Assembly (NCBI RefSeq): GCF_000383415.1
Contig: NZ_KB911255.1
Span: forward strand, 170,001 to 234,000
DNA from: Hyphomicrobium zavarzinii ATCC 27496
GTDB lineage: Bacteria > Pseudomonadota > Alphaproteobacteria > Rhizobiales > Hyphomicrobiaceae
DNA length: 64,000 bases
Direction of reading: 5' to 3'
In this document: positions 39,663 to 49,365 of the stretch, piece after piece
Layout of the letters: the number at the start of each line of letters is the position of its first letter
How positions within the stretch are numbered: position 1 is the stretch's first letter
The notes under the pieces: generated by a model
Told to the model about the DNA's origin: nothing
The model's input: only the letters and a program-made list of their open reading frames with translations
Database searches by the model: none
Program-made: the position numbers and the translations under genes

Positions 39663-41111
39663 CTAGGCCGTGTAGGCGAGCCGCAGTCCGCCCCAATGGC
39701 GTTCCTTGATCATGATGGGCGCTGAGATGTCGACCATGGGCACGTAGTTACCCCCGCCCATGTCGCGCATATAGGTCTGGACGAGGAACGAGCGATGATT
39801 GCGTCCGGCGCCGAGGCCGACACGATCGTTGAAGATCCTGCGGTTGCGGCAGTGGGCGGCATTCCAGATAGGGTCATTGCCCTGGGGCGATGAGAATTTC
39901 GTGTTGTGCGTCGGCAGGAAGCCGTTGCCGTCCACCGGCGCGCAAAAGACGACTTTGTTGTCGAAGCGCAGCGCTTCATCGATGATCGGCGTGATGATGC
40001 GGTCGAAGACCTCGATGTAACGCGTGCGATACTGCTGCGGATTGGTGCCCGCGATCGGCATGTAGGTGGTGTCGAATACCTGATCGAGTGTCGCGTCTCC
40101 GCGGTCGACAGCCGCCTCGAGCGCTTCGGATACGATCTTGGCGCGCCGCATCACCTCCTTGGCGAACGGGCTGTCGTCGGTTTCGACGCCGGAGCCGATG
40201 CTGATGGTGATCAGAGCTTCGCCCGATCTCTGAAGCTCGCCCAAGCGTCCCTCGATGCGCGCGATGTTCTCGGCCGACTGGCTGAAGCTCGCCGACATGT
40301 CTTCCACGCCCTGGATCAGGGAGCGGCTGCGGGTGTCGATCGAGGCGGCCGCGGTCTGGATGGCCGAGGTGTCGGCGACGATGTTGTTCACCGTCGCTTC
40401 CATGGAGTCGAACGTGGCGGATATGAGAGAGGTGCTCTCGTCGACAGCGTGCGCCAGATCCGCGCTCTTAGTGCCTTTTTCGATCAGGAGGTTGGCCTTG
40501 GTGGTCAGGTCGCCGACCGTGATCGAGATTTCGCGGGTTGCGATCGCCGTTTGTCCGGCCAGCGCTTTCACCTCGCTCGCGACCACCGCGAAGCCGCGTC
40601 CCGCAGCGCCCGCACGCGCCGCCTCGATGGTGGCATTCAAGGCGAGCAGGTTCGTCTGGTGCGTGATGGTTTCAATGCCGGCCGCGACGATCGACACCTT
40701 CTTCAGGGCGTCCTGGAAGAGACGCAGAAGCTCGCGCTGCTCGGAAACGGTGGTGGTTAGCGCGTCGATGCTGGCGATGGAGGCGCGGATCGCGGTCATG
40801 GAGTCCGCGATCTCTTTGCTGGTGCGCTGGGCAACCTCGAGGCTGTTCTGGGCGCTGGTGGCAACGCGGGCGTTCTCGGTTCCGAGATCGCGCATGTCGG
40901 TGCCGATCTCGATCATGCGGGCGGACTGGGTGGCCATGCGCGTGCTCAGCACCTTGGCGTTGCATGCGATGTCGACGATCTGGTGCCCGACGCCTGTCGC
41001 TTCCTCGGCGAATACCTTTACAATGGGGGTCAAGTCGCCTGAACCTGCGGGATCGGAAGCGCAGGACGACAGCGGATCTAGCACAGCGGTGTGAGACGGG
41101 TGCTTTGTCAT
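39663..41111 (-). CDS. soluble methyl-accepting chemotaxis-type protein
   Basis: A 482-residue protein with no membrane segment or HAMP domain. The MCP signalling core lies in the first 320 residues, with the hairpin tip [22 protein letters not shown] and [15 protein letters not shown] (about 163-200). The C-terminal domain (about 330-482) ends with [25 protein letters not shown], a PAS/Cache-like sensing module seen in soluble alphaproteobacterial receptors. It likely signals from the cytoplasm to CheA; the ligand is unknown. Confidence 0.87.
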   Translation of the reverse strand: MTKHPSHTAVLDPLSSCASDPAGSGDLTPIVKVFAEEATGVGHQIVDIACNAKVLSTRMATQSARMIEIGTDMRDLGTENARVATSAQNSLEVAQRTSKEIADSMTAIRASIASIDALTTTVSEQRELLRLFQDALKKVSIVAAGIETITHQTNLLALNATIEAARAGAAGRGFAVVASEVKALAGQTAIATREISITVGDLTTKANLLIEKGTKSADLAHAVDESTSLISATFDSMEATVNNIVADTSAIQTAAASIDTRSRSLIQGVEDMSASFSQSAENIARIEGRLGELQRSGEALITISIGSGVETDDSPFAKEVMRRAKIVSEALEAAVDRGDATLDQVFDTTYMPIAGTNPQQYRTRYIEVFDRIITPIIDEALRFDNKVVFCAPVDGNGFLPTHNTKFSSPQGNDPIWNAAHCRNRRIFNDRVGLGAGRNHRSFLVQTYMRDMGGGNYVPMVDISAPIMIKERHWGGLRLAYTA

Positions 41112-41251
41112 GCGGCAATTGGTACCTGATTCGTGAGCCTAAATTGTTGATCCAAGGCTTAGACTTAAGTCCATCAGTCGGCCCATTGTCCGGGTACACC
41201 TGGGTCCGAGACAGGCTCGGCCCCCGGATGAGTTCGAGAGGAGTGTGACGC

Positions 41252-41740
41252 ATGTCATTCGATTTTTCGGCAAGCCTCAGCAGGCGCTTCGTGCTCGGGC
41301 TGGCGGTGTCGGGCGCGGGGCTTCTCGTCTGCGGGGGACGCGTGAACGCGACTGCGCTGCCTCAGATGGTGGTCCATCGTGATCCGACGTGCGGATGCTG
41401 CCACAAGTGGGTCGAGCATCTCGTGGCGAACGGCTTCCCGGTCACGGTGAACGACGTGCCGGGGATGAGAGCGGTAAAAGCCAAGCTCGGCGTTCCGCCC
41501 GATCTCGCCTCATGCCACACGGCGGAAATCGATGGCTACATCGTCGAGGGGCATGTGCCGGCCAGCGCCATCAAGCGTCTCATTTCGGATAAGCCCCAGG
41601 CGCGCGGATTGGCCGTGCCGGGGATGCCCGTCGGCTCACCGGGAATGGAGGGCGGCGAGCCCGAGACCTACGACGTCATTCTGTTCAACGCCGATACGCG
41701 CCAGACATTCGGCCGCTATCGCGAGGACAAAGCTGTTTGA
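41252..41740 (+). CDS. DUF411 metal-binding protein
   Basis: A 162-residue exported protein with an N-terminal SRRFVLG motif before a hydrophobic stretch, suggesting a Tat-type signal. The DUF411 domain follows, with the cysteine cluster DPTCGCCHKWVEHL (about residue 46) and a later conserved CHTAEIDGY. DUF411 proteins commonly sit in copper-resistance loci, and the copper pump is 2 kb away. A role as a periplasmic copper-binding protein is inferred. Confidence 0.87.
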   Translation: MSFDFSASLSRRFVLGLAVSGAGLLVCGGRVNATALPQMVVHRDPTCGCCHKWVEHLVANGFPVTVNDVPGMRAVKAKLGVPPDLASCHTAEIDGYIVEGHVPASAIKRLISDKPQARGLAVPGMPVGSPGMEGGEPETYDVILFNADTRQTFGRYREDKAV

Positions 41741-41993
41741 GACGGGAGCTGCCGCATCGCGGTAGCGTGCCCTTGCGCTTCCATACCGTTAACAGCGGAT
41801 CGTGGCTCGCGCGCCAGCGTTTGCGGAGAGGGAGGTGCAAGGCGAGCGGTGCGAAGCTCTTCTTCCTCGCCTAGACGACGCGCCAGCATTGCGTAAGATG
41901 GGCCTTCACCGGCCGCTTGCCTTCGATGCGCTGTGGCTTATTCCGACGCGCAGCCGCTGGAGCGACGCAATTCATTTCTCTCTGAAGCAAGAC

Positions 41994-42761
41994 ATGAGCA
42001 AGAAGAGTGTTCGCCAGCGGGAAATCGTTTCCTTGCTTTCCGATCAGCCGACGTTGCGCGTCAGCGAGCTGGCGGAGGCGCTTCGCGTCACGACGGAAAC
42101 CATTCGCCGCGACCTCGACGAGCTGACCGGCCGGGGGCTGATCAGCCGGACCTACGGTGGCGCGATCCTGCGCAAGGCCGCGGAGCCTTCGGTTGCGCAG
42201 CGGCACACGCTTCTGATCGAGGAGCGCACGCGGATCGCAAAGACGGCGTGCCGGATGTGCGACGGTGCGCGCGTGTTCATGATGGGGTCCGGCGCGACCA
42301 CTCTGCATGTGGCGAGGCGCATGGCGGCGGGCATGCAGAACGTGACCGTCATCACGCATTCTTTTGCGATCGCGACGGCGCTTGCCTCCAATCCGACCAT
42401 CACCGTGCTCATGACGCCGGGCTTCTATCATGCCGGTGAAGGGGCGATGTTTGGGGCGCAGACGCTGCGGTTTCTGGAGCAGTACAATGCGCAGTGGGTC
42501 ATTCTCGGGGCGAGCGGTCTTGCGCCCGAAGGGGCCAGCGATGCCCTGATCGAGATGGCGGACGTCTATTCGGCGATGATCGAGCGCGCCAACCGCCGGA
42601 TGATCGTGGCCGACGGTTCCAAGTTCAATCAGATGTTCACGGCGCGCTATGCGAGCTGGAGCCAGGTCGATTTGCTGGTGACCAACGAGACGCCGAACAG
42701 CGTACTGTTCAAGGCCATGCAGGCGGCCGAGGTCGAGCTCAAGATCGCGGAAGCAGACTAG
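41994..42761 (+). CDS. DeoR-family transcriptional regulator
   Basis: A 255-residue regulator. The N-terminal HTH (QREIVSLLSDQPTLRVSELAEAL, then TTETIRRDLDELTGRGLISRTYGGA) is characteristic of DeoR proteins. The C-terminal sensor domain (about 80-240) has the sugar-isomerase-like fold with MGSGATTLHVA. Family members usually sense phosphorylated sugars or related phospho-metabolites. That suits the neighbouring kinase, since a phosphorylated intermediate could be the inducer. It converges with the aminotransferase. The ATG at 41994 fits the family; the frame extends upstream without homology. Confidence 0.9.
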   Translation: MSKKSVRQREIVSLLSDQPTLRVSELAEALRVTTETIRRDLDELTGRGLISRTYGGAILRKAAEPSVAQRHTLLIEERTRIAKTACRMCDGARVFMMGSGATTLHVARRMAAGMQNVTVITHSFAIATALASNPTITVLMTPGFYHAGEGAMFGAQTLRFLEQYNAQWVILGASGLAPEGASDALIEMADVYSAMIERANRRMIVADGSKFNQMFTARYASWSQVDLLVTNETPNSVLFKAMQAAEVELKIAEAD

Positions 42762-42770
42762 AGAGCTTTC

Positions 42771-42798
42771 CTCCGATGCGGCGGGTTCCGCATCGGAG
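42771..42798. terminator. bidirectional terminator between deoR-type and aminotransferase genes
   Basis: Perfect 11-bp inverted repeat (CTCCGATGCGG...CCGCATCGGAG) with a 6-base loop in the 51-base gap between convergent genes. Outer GAGCT/AGCTC pairing extends it. Confidence 0.7.
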
Positions 42799-42812
42799 CT
42801 CGGTTCGCTGCT

Positions 42813-44168
42813 TCAGGCCGCCGGGAGGGCCGAGAGGGTGTCGGCAAGGCGGTCGACGAAGATGTCGGCCTCCTCCTCCGAGAGCGACAGCGGCGGGCGA
42901 ACCTTGAGGGTGTTGCCGAACTTACCGGCCGCGCCGATCAGCACGCTACGATCCTTGAGACCGTTGATCACGCTCGATGCCACCTCGGCATCCGGCTGGT
43001 CCCTCTTCCCGGACCGGCAAAGCTCGATGCCGAGGAAGAGGCCCGCGCCGCGAACCTCGGCGATGCGGTCGTCCTTCGCCGCGAGGTCGCGCAGGCGCTC
43101 CTTGATGTGATTTCCCTGGCGGAGTGCGTTCTCCTGAAGCTGCTCCTCGTCGATGACGTTGAGCACGGCCATGCCCGCCGCCGCAGCGACGGGATTGCCG
43201 CCGAAGGTGCTGAAATAGCCGGTATCCTCGCAGAAGCGCTCGAGCAGCTCAGGGCGCGTCACGAGGCCCGCCATCGGGAAGCCGTTGCCCATGGGTTTGC
43301 CCATGGTGACGACATCCGGCATCACATCGTGGCGGGCGAAGCCCCAGAAGGCATCTCCGGTGCGGGCAAATCCAGGCTGTACCTCGTCGGCGATGTAGAG
43401 GCCGCCGGCCTTGTGAACTGTTTCGATAGCCTTGCGCAGGAAGCCGGGCGGATCGGCATAGACGCCGTCGCTCGAAAAGATCGAGTCGCAGATGAAGGCC
43501 GAGAGCTTGTGGCCGCGCCGCCCGAGCTCCGCGATGGCGCGCTTGATGTCGGCGGCGAAGGCGTTCTCGATCGAGTCGCTCTGTCCGGCGTTCGAAGGCG
43601 CGGCGACCGTGACCACGTGATCCGGCAGGCCGCGCCGCTTCAGGGCGGAGGGCGAGATGTCGGAGATGATCGAGGTGTTTCCGTGATAGGCGTTCTCGGA
43701 CACGATGATGCCGGTTCCGCCCGATGTGGCCGCCGCGATGCGGAGCGCGAGGTCGTTGGCCTCGCTACCGCTGCACGACAACACCACGTTGGAGAGCGAT
43801 GCGGGGAATCTGGCTTTCAACGCATCCAGATAGAGATCGACGACGCTGTTCAGGTAGCGCGTGTTGATGTTGAGGCGGCCGATCTGGTCCGTTACCGCAG
43901 CCACGACGCGCGGGTGGGTGTGACCCACCGAGGGGACGTTGTTGTAGAAATCGAGGTAGCGCTTTCCGTCGGCTGCCGTCATCCAGGAGCCGCTGGCGGA
44001 GACCACCTCGATCGGCTCGCGATAGAACAGCACCGCGGAAGCACCGACGTTGGCGATGCGCCGTTCGAGAAGGGGGTTGAGCGCGCCGGTGTGAGCACCT
44101 GCATCGAACGCGTTCATGTCCAGGATCTGGCGTGCTGCCGGGAGCACCTTTACGTTCTTCTTAGCCAT
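42813..44168 (-). CDS. class III PLP enzyme, probable amino-alcohol-phosphate phospho-lyase
   Basis: A 451-residue fold-type I PLP enzyme. The DEVQPGFARTG stretch and the PLP lysine (Lys291 in TMGKPMGNGFP) are seen. GKPMGNG is typical of the subgroup that includes ethanolamine-phosphate and 5-phosphohydroxylysine phospho-lyases, which remove phosphate and ammonia rather than transaminate. The gene follows directly after an APH-type kinase, the arrangement expected if the kinase makes its phosphorylated substrate. A GTG abutting the kinase stop (44180) is an alternative start. A true aminotransferase cannot be excluded. Confidence 0.82.
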   Translation of the reverse strand: MAKKNVKVLPAARQILDMNAFDAGAHTGALNPLLERRIANVGASAVLFYREPIEVVSASGSWMTAADGKRYLDFYNNVPSVGHTHPRVVAAVTDQIGRLNINTRYLNSVVDLYLDALKARFPASLSNVVLSCSGSEANDLALRIAAATSGGTGIIVSENAYHGNTSIISDISPSALKRRGLPDHVVTVAAPSNAGQSDSIENAFAADIKRAIAELGRRGHKLSAFICDSIFSSDGVYADPPGFLRKAIETVHKAGGLYIADEVQPGFARTGDAFWGFARHDVMPDVVTMGKPMGNGFPMAGLVTRPELLERFCEDTGYFSTFGGNPVAAAAGMAVLNVIDEEQLQENALRQGNHIKERLRDLAAKDDRIAEVRGAGLFLGIELCRSGKRDQPDAEVASSVINGLKDRSVLIGAAGKFGNTLKVRPPLSLSEEEADIFVDRLADTLSALPAA

Positions 44169-44180
44169 GTCGGCGAGCAC

Positions 44181-45182
44181 CTATCGCTCTGTTTTTGAAA
44201 GGAACGCCTCGGCGAGCTCTACGGTGCCGTGCGTGAACGGCGCGCCGAGAGACTGTGCCGTGGGTGTCTCGGCGTGGCTTGCCACCCAAGCCGTGAGAAG
44301 AAAGCGCCGCAGAAAAACGAAAGTCGGGATGGCCGCTACGTCGGCTGCCGACAGGGGCGCGACCGAGCGGTATCCCTCGGTCCACGACTCCAGAAGCTCG
44401 GGGACGATCGGCTCGTGCTCGAAGAAACTCACGGCGGATGCGAAGTCGTAGACGAACCAGCTGAACCCGCAGTCGTCGAAATCGATCACGCCGAGGCGGT
44501 CGCCGTCGACCAGCAGGTTCGCCAGCCGAAGATCGGCGTGGATGAGGCCGAAGCGTTCGGGGCCTTCGCCGAAGTCCGCGAGGAACTTCTGGAGTGCGCG
44601 GCTCGCCCGCTCGAGAATGGACATGCCGACGGCATTGAGGCCGAGCGCTTCGCGCCAGTCGCCCCACAGGGGAGACGAGCCGAGCATGGTTTCGTAGTGC
44701 CAGGTCTTGCGGCGGAACGTGCCGGGGCGCTTCCAGCCCTGGGCATGGCGGTGGAGGCGGGCGCTGATGGCACCCAGCTCGCGGAAGCCGGCGACGATGC
44801 CGTCGCTCGCCTGGGACGGCTCGGCGCCGCTCATGAACTCGAAGGCGACCACATCGCGATTGTCGCCGGCGGCGAACATGCTTCCGATGTAGCTGCCATC
44901 CTTGCGGGCGAGGGGTTTGGGAGTTGCAACAATGCCTTCGCGCCGCAGGTCGTGAATCCACTGGAGCTCGGATTCGATCTCCTGGCGGGTGTGATAGCCG
45001 GGGCGATGGACGCGCAGGATGACGGGCTGACCGGTGTCAGGGTCGACGGCTTTGAAGGTGGCGTTTTCCGAGAGATTCAACGTCGTTACGTTGCACTGCG
45101 GTGAAAGCCCCCATCCTTCCGTCAGGCCGGAAAGGCCTTGGCGTAGTTGCTCGACGAAATTGTCCTCGTACATGCCTGCCAT
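44181..45182 (-). CDS. APH-family small-molecule kinase
   Basis: A 333-residue kinase of the aminoglycoside phosphotransferase/choline kinase fold. The catalytic loop HADLRLANLLVDGD (about residue 214) and the metal motif VIDFDDCG (about 232) are intact. Relatives include homoserine kinase type II and hydroxylysine kinase. It is the first gene of a two-gene unit with the PLP enzyme and diverges from an ABC transporter operon. I infer it phosphorylates the imported amino alcohol. Antibiotic resistance is unlikely given the context. Confidence 0.85.
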   Translation of the reverse strand: MAGMYEDNFVEQLRQGLSGLTEGWGLSPQCNVTTLNLSENATFKAVDPDTGQPVILRVHRPGYHTRQEIESELQWIHDLRREGIVATPKPLARKDGSYIGSMFAAGDNRDVVAFEFMSGAEPSQASDGIVAGFRELGAISARLHRHAQGWKRPGTFRRKTWHYETMLGSSPLWGDWREALGLNAVGMSILERASRALQKFLADFGEGPERFGLIHADLRLANLLVDGDRLGVIDFDDCGFSWFVYDFASAVSFFEHEPIVPELLESWTEGYRSVAPLSAADVAAIPTFVFLRRFLLTAWVASHAETPTAQSLGAPFTHGTVELAEAFLSKTER

Positions 45183-45229
45183 TGGTCGCGCCCTGCTTTC
45201 TCGCTACCGATGGAGATAAAGAAAATTTC

Positions 45230-45269
45230 TGCGTTCTGCAACATTCCGCTTGCGTTTCACAACAATTCC
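45230..45269. promoter_or_regulatory. direct-repeat operator candidate in divergent promoter region
   Basis: TGCGTTCTGCAACATTCC (45230) and TGCGTTTCACAACAATTCC (45251) form an imperfect direct repeat with 21-base periodicity, two helical turns. It lies between the divergent kinase and transporter genes. DeoR-type proteins often bind repeated sites, and a DeoR-type gene is at the end of the kinase unit. Confidence 0.5.
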
Positions 45270-45395
45270 CGTTGATCCTACGCTCAATCCGGCGTGACGC
45301 GACACGCGCGCGGCGGATCAAGACAAGGGCCGCAAAAACAAAGGTCCAAAGGTTTCTAGGGGAAACACCGCCTAACCGTCCCAGGGAGAGGTTTG

Positions 45396-46529
45396 ATGGA
45401 GCTCACTCGTCGTCATTTCACGAAAGGTATGGGAGCCGTCGCGGGTCTTGCCGCGTTCGGATCCGCGCGCCAGGCCTTCGCCGCGCGCGAGAAGGAAATG
45501 AATATTCTGTGTTGGGAGGGCTACAACACCGACAACGTGCTCGGTCCCTTCCGCAAAGCGTTTCCCGGTGTGACGACGCGCGCGGAAAGCGGCACGTCCG
45601 ATCCGGACATGATCAACAAGCTGCGCGCGGGCGAGCTCAAGGTCTGGGACCTCATCAACGTCAACCAGCCGTGGGCGCGCCAGCAGCTCTTCCCCGAGAA
45701 GCTGATCAAGCCGCTCAACAAGGATCGTTTTCTCCCCTATTTCGCGAAGATGTCGCCCGAGTTTTCGGCGCCCTATCCGCTGGCTTTCGCCGAAAGCGGA
45801 GAGCTCATCGGAATGCCGCAACGCTACGGGCCTTTCTGCTTCGTCGTGAATACAGACAAGATCAGCCGCGAAACGGCCGAGGATCAGGGTTGGTCGATCT
45901 TTCTCGATCCGGCAATGAAGGGCCGCTACGGCATCCTCACCTACGACAACTGGAACGTCATCCATTTGTGCCTCACGGCGGGCGTGGATCCGTTCAAGTC
46001 GGTCGGCGCGGAGGGCGTCACGAAGTTCACGGAAACGACGAAGGCCGTGTTCGCCGGCGCCAAGATGCTCAGCGACGATCTCGTGGCGATGAACACCGCG
46101 CTCATCAACGGCGAGATCGATGCGTACTTCACGGGCGGCACCTATACCGCGAGCCCGGCTCGCTTCGACGGCGCCACCAACATTCGCGGAATCACGCCGA
46201 AGAAGGGTCCGGTGGACGGCAAGGGCGGCGTGGTCTGGGTGGAGCTGACCTCGGTCGTCAACAACCCGAATGTCAGCCCGCTCGCCGAGGACTTCCTGGA
46301 GTTCGTGCAGAAGGCGGAGATCGCCAAGGCCGTGAGCTTCGCGGAGGGCACGTACAATCCGGTGAGCCAGATGGGCAATCCGGAAACCTTCAAGCTGTGG
46401 AACAACACCGAGCTGGACGCGATCCAGTGGGATAGCCTGTCGGAAGAGCTTCATCGCTCGGCAGACTTCTCGGTGGTTCCCGACTACGACGAGCTGCTCA
46501 AGATCTATACGGCGGCGAAGCGTCGATGA
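45396..46529 (+). CDS. ABC transporter substrate-binding protein, PotD/PotF-like
   Basis: A 377-residue periplasmic binding protein with a Tat-type signal (TRRHFTKGMGAVAGLAAFG, ending AFA). The body starts with MNILCWEGYNTDNV, typical of spermidine/putrescine-type binding proteins, and has NVNQPWARQ. It probably captures a polyamine, amino alcohol or similar cation. The TTG just before the ATG is ignored because AGGGAGAGG is well placed for the ATG. Its stop overlaps the ATPase start. Confidence 0.88.
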   Translation: MELTRRHFTKGMGAVAGLAAFGSARQAFAAREKEMNILCWEGYNTDNVLGPFRKAFPGVTTRAESGTSDPDMINKLRAGELKVWDLINVNQPWARQQLFPEKLIKPLNKDRFLPYFAKMSPEFSAPYPLAFAESGELIGMPQRYGPFCFVVNTDKISRETAEDQGWSIFLDPAMKGRYGILTYDNWNVIHLCLTAGVDPFKSVGAEGVTKFTETTKAVFAGAKMLSDDLVAMNTALINGEIDAYFTGGTYTASPARFDGATNIRGITPKKGPVDGKGGVVWVELTSVVNNPNVSPLAEDFLEFVQKAEIAKAVSFAEGTYNPVSQMGNPETFKLWNNTELDAIQWDSLSEELHRSADFSVVPDYDELLKIYTAAKRR

Positions 46530-47686
46530 ATATCGCAGCACCGGTCCGCCTTCCCGACGGGAAGGCGGACCTTTCCAATTTTAGCGACACGTCTAGACTG
46601 ACCCACATGAATGTGAATGCGCCGCCTATCCTTCGCGTTGTCGATCTCAAGAAGACTTTCGACAGCTTCACGGCCCTCGATTCCGTGAACCTCACGGTGG
46701 CCGACGGCGAGTTTCTCGCCATCGTCGGACCGTCGGGTAGTGGAAAGACGACGCTCATCCGGCTGCTCGTAGGCATGGAAGAGCAGACCAGCGGCGAGAT
46801 CTGGCTGCGCGACCGGCGCATCGACGACGTGCCCGCCAACCGGCGGCCGACGTGCATGGTGTTCCAGTCGCTCGCGCTGTTTCCGCACCGCACGGTCGGG
46901 CAGAACATCGAGTTTCCACTCAAGATCCGCGGCGTCGATCCCGCCGCGCGCCGGGCGCGTGCGCTCGAGCTGCTCGATCTCGTGAGGCTGCCGCAGCACT
47001 ACTACGATAAGCGCATCCAGCAGTGCTCGGGCGGCGAGCGTCAGCGCGTGGCACTTGCGCGTGCGCTCGCGTTCGATCCCGAGATCCTGTTCTTCGACGA
47101 GCCTCTGTCCGCGCTCGACTTCCGGCTGCGCAAGATGCTCGAGAAGGAGCTCAAGGATCTTCACCAGAGAACCGGTAAGACCTTCATCTACATCACGCAC
47201 AGCCTCGAAGAGGCTATGGTGATGTCGGATCGCATTGCGATCATGCGCTCTGGCCGGTTCGAGCAGCTCGGACCGGCGGAAGAGATCTACGCCAAGCCCA
47301 AGAGCCGCTTCGTCGCGGAATTCATGGGCGAGGTGAATCTGTTTCGCGCGAACGGAAACGGCAAATCCGTTTCTTTCGAGCATGTCACGGTGGATCCCGT
47401 CGCGGCTGCAAAGAGCGGACTGAAGCCGGGGTTCCAGGGTTACATGATGGCGCGCCCGGAGAGCGTGCGGCTCTTGAAGCCCGGCGAAGGCGCGGACGTG
47501 ACGGCCAAGGGGCTCGTCGAGTCCGAGTACCTGCTCGGCTCGCGCGTGCAATACCTCGTACAGCTCGACAGCGGCTACAAGGCGACGGTAGAGCTTTCGC
47601 GCGAGAACCGGGTGACCTGGGAGCCGGGCTTGAAAATGGGCATCGGTTTCGACCTCGATCGCACGCATCTCATCCAGGAGGCGTAG
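46526..47686 (+). CDS. ABC transporter ATP-binding protein, PotA/PotG-like
   Basis: A 386-residue ATPase. Walker A GPSGSGKTT (about residue 71), signature CSGGERQRVA (about 168), Walker B ILFFDEPLSALD and H-loop YITHSLEEAM. A C-terminal TOBE-like domain (about 270-386) follows. The ATG overlaps the upstream stop (ATGA), showing translational coupling. An internal Met at about residue 28 gives a more standard length. It energises the two permeases downstream. Confidence 0.92.
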   Translation: MNIAAPVRLPDGKADLSNFSDTSRLTHMNVNAPPILRVVDLKKTFDSFTALDSVNLTVADGEFLAIVGPSGSGKTTLIRLLVGMEEQTSGEIWLRDRRIDDVPANRRPTCMVFQSLALFPHRTVGQNIEFPLKIRGVDPAARRARALELLDLVRLPQHYYDKRIQQCSGGERQRVALARALAFDPEILFFDEPLSALDFRLRKMLEKELKDLHQRTGKTFIYITHSLEEAMVMSDRIAIMRSGRFEQLGPAEEIYAKPKSRFVAEFMGEVNLFRANGNGKSVSFEHVTVDPVAAAKSGLKPGFQGYMMARPESVRLLKPGEGADVTAKGLVESEYLLGSRVQYLVQLDSGYKATVELSRENRVTWEPGLKMGIGFDLDRTHLIQEA

Positions 47687-47687
47687 C

Positions 47688-48542
47688 GTGGAGCGGATCA
47701 ACCAGCGCCTCGGTCTTCTGAGCGCTCTTCCGGTCGGCGTTTTCCTGGCGGCGGGATTTCTTGCGCCTCTCTGCGTCGTGGCTGCCTTCTCGGTCATGCC
47801 GCAGAAGGTGTTCTCGCTCGCGAACCTGCCGGATTTCTCCTCCTATGCGATCATGCTGCAGGAGGGATATTGGGAGTCGCTGCTCATCTCGCTCGCGATG
47901 GCTTTCGCGGCGACGTTCATCCTCTTCCTCATCTGCTGGCCGCTCGCGTTCGCCATGGCGAAGGTGTTCGGGCGCTTCACGCTGGTGCTCACCATCGGCG
48001 TGGTGATGACGCTGTTCGTCTCGGAGAATATCCGCCTGTTCGGCTGGGTGCTGACCTTGATGAAAGGTGGTCTCATCGAGGGCTACTGGCGGAACTGGAC
48101 GGGACAGTCGTTCGACGGACTGCTCTACAACGTTCCCGTCATCATCTTCGGCCTCGTCTACGTCTATCTGCCGTTCATGCTGTTCCCGCTGGCGCAGGGC
48201 ATCTCCATGGTGCCCGATGATGCGCGGCAGGCGGCCTTCGATCTCGGCGCGACGAGGTGGCAGATCTTCCGCGAGGTCGAGTTGCCGCTTTCGGCTCCCG
48301 GCATCGTCGTCGGCTGTCTCATCACCTTCGTGCTGACAGCGGGCGCTATCGCGGAATCGAAGCTGCTCGGCGGCCGTGCCGTTATCGTGATCTCTGACGA
48401 GATCGAGCGCGCGTTCACCTACGGCCAGAACTGGCCCCTCGGCTCGGCGCTCGCCATGACGCTGATCGCGGTGGTCGCGTGTTTCGCGATCGCAGGCGTG
48501 ACGCGCATCGATCTCGACAGCATCATGGGGAGGAAACGCTGA
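47688..48542 (+). CDS. ABC transporter permease, PotB/PotH-like
   Basis: A 284-residue inner-membrane protein with about six membrane segments. The EAA loop that contacts the ATPase is seen (DLGATRWQIFREVELPLSAPGI, split at about 184-205). GTG start with AGGAGG directly upstream, one base after the ATPase stop. Confidence 0.92.
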   Translation: MERINQRLGLLSALPVGVFLAAGFLAPLCVVAAFSVMPQKVFSLANLPDFSSYAIMLQEGYWESLLISLAMAFAATFILFLICWPLAFAMAKVFGRFTLVLTIGVVMTLFVSENIRLFGWVLTLMKGGLIEGYWRNWTGQSFDGLLYNVPVIIFGLVYVYLPFMLFPLAQGISMVPDDARQAAFDLGATRWQIFREVELPLSAPGIVVGCLITFVLTAGAIAESKLLGGRAVIVISDEIERAFTYGQNWPLGSALAMTLIAVVACFAIAGVTRIDLDSIMGRKR

Positions 48543-49348
48543 TGCATCCTTCCAAGTCGGGCCGGATCGGCCTCTATCTCTATGGCGTGCTCATTCTGGC
48601 CTTTCTCTATCTTCCGCTGGTCGCCATCGGCTTCGCGTCGGTCTCGACGGCGCGCTATCTCTCGTTCCCGATCCGCCAGTACACCACGCAGTGGTATGCC
48701 CAGGCGCTCGAAAGCGACACGGTTTCGGATCTGCTCTGGATCTCTCTGCAGGTGGCCACGATCGTGACCATCGTGTCGATGGTGCTCGGCTTCTTCGGCG
48801 CGCTCGCTTTCGCGCGCTACCAGTGGCGGTTCCGGCGGCTCTATCAGAAGCTCATCCTGCTGCCGATCTTCTTTCCGCAGTCGGTTCTCGGGCTCGCGCT
48901 GCTGATGTGGTTCAATGCCATCGGCATCACGCCCACGTGGCACACCGCCATTATCGCGCATCTGGTTTGGATCGCGCCGATCGCGACGCTGATCATCGCG
49001 ATCCGCGCCTACAGTTTCGATCCGGCGCTGGAGGAAGCGGCTCGCGACATGGGGTGCTCCACGTGGCAGACCCTGCGGGAGGTCACCATTCCGCTGCTGA
49101 TGCCGGGCGTGGTGTCGGCGGGACTGTTCTCCTTCCTTCTGAGCTGGGGGAACTTCCCGCTTTCGCTGTTCACCACGGGTGCGGATCTCACGCTGCCCGA
49201 ATGGCTCTATGCCAAGATGGTATCTGGCTACTCACCGCTCGTGCCGACCGTCGGCATGCTCTCGGTGGCGGCGTCCATCGTGCTCGTCGCGCTTGCGCTC
49301 ACGGTGCCGCTGCTGATCAACCGCTTCACGCGCAAATCCTCGGACTGA
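48542..49348 (+). CDS. ABC transporter permease, PotC/PotI-like
   Basis: A 268-residue partner permease with about six membrane segments and the EAA loop DMGCSTWQTLREVTIPLLMPG (split, about 168-190). Its ATG overlaps the TGA of the first permease. With the binding protein and ATPase it completes a four-gene importer. Confidence 0.92.
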   Translation: MHPSKSGRIGLYLYGVLILAFLYLPLVAIGFASVSTARYLSFPIRQYTTQWYAQALESDTVSDLLWISLQVATIVTIVSMVLGFFGALAFARYQWRFRRLYQKLILLPIFFPQSVLGLALLMWFNAIGITPTWHTAIIAHLVWIAPIATLIIAIRAYSFDPALEEAARDMGCSTWQTLREVTIPLLMPGVVSAGLFSFLLSWGNFPLSLFTTGADLTLPEWLYAKMVSGYSPLVPTVGMLSVAASIVLVALALTVPLLINRFTRKSSD

Positions 49349-49365
49349 TACGGGAGACTTAGACA

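Noticed and set aside
44181-45182. Aminoglycoside resistance gene
   Set aside because: The fold is shared, but context with a PLP enzyme, transporter and CoA ligase points to metabolism.
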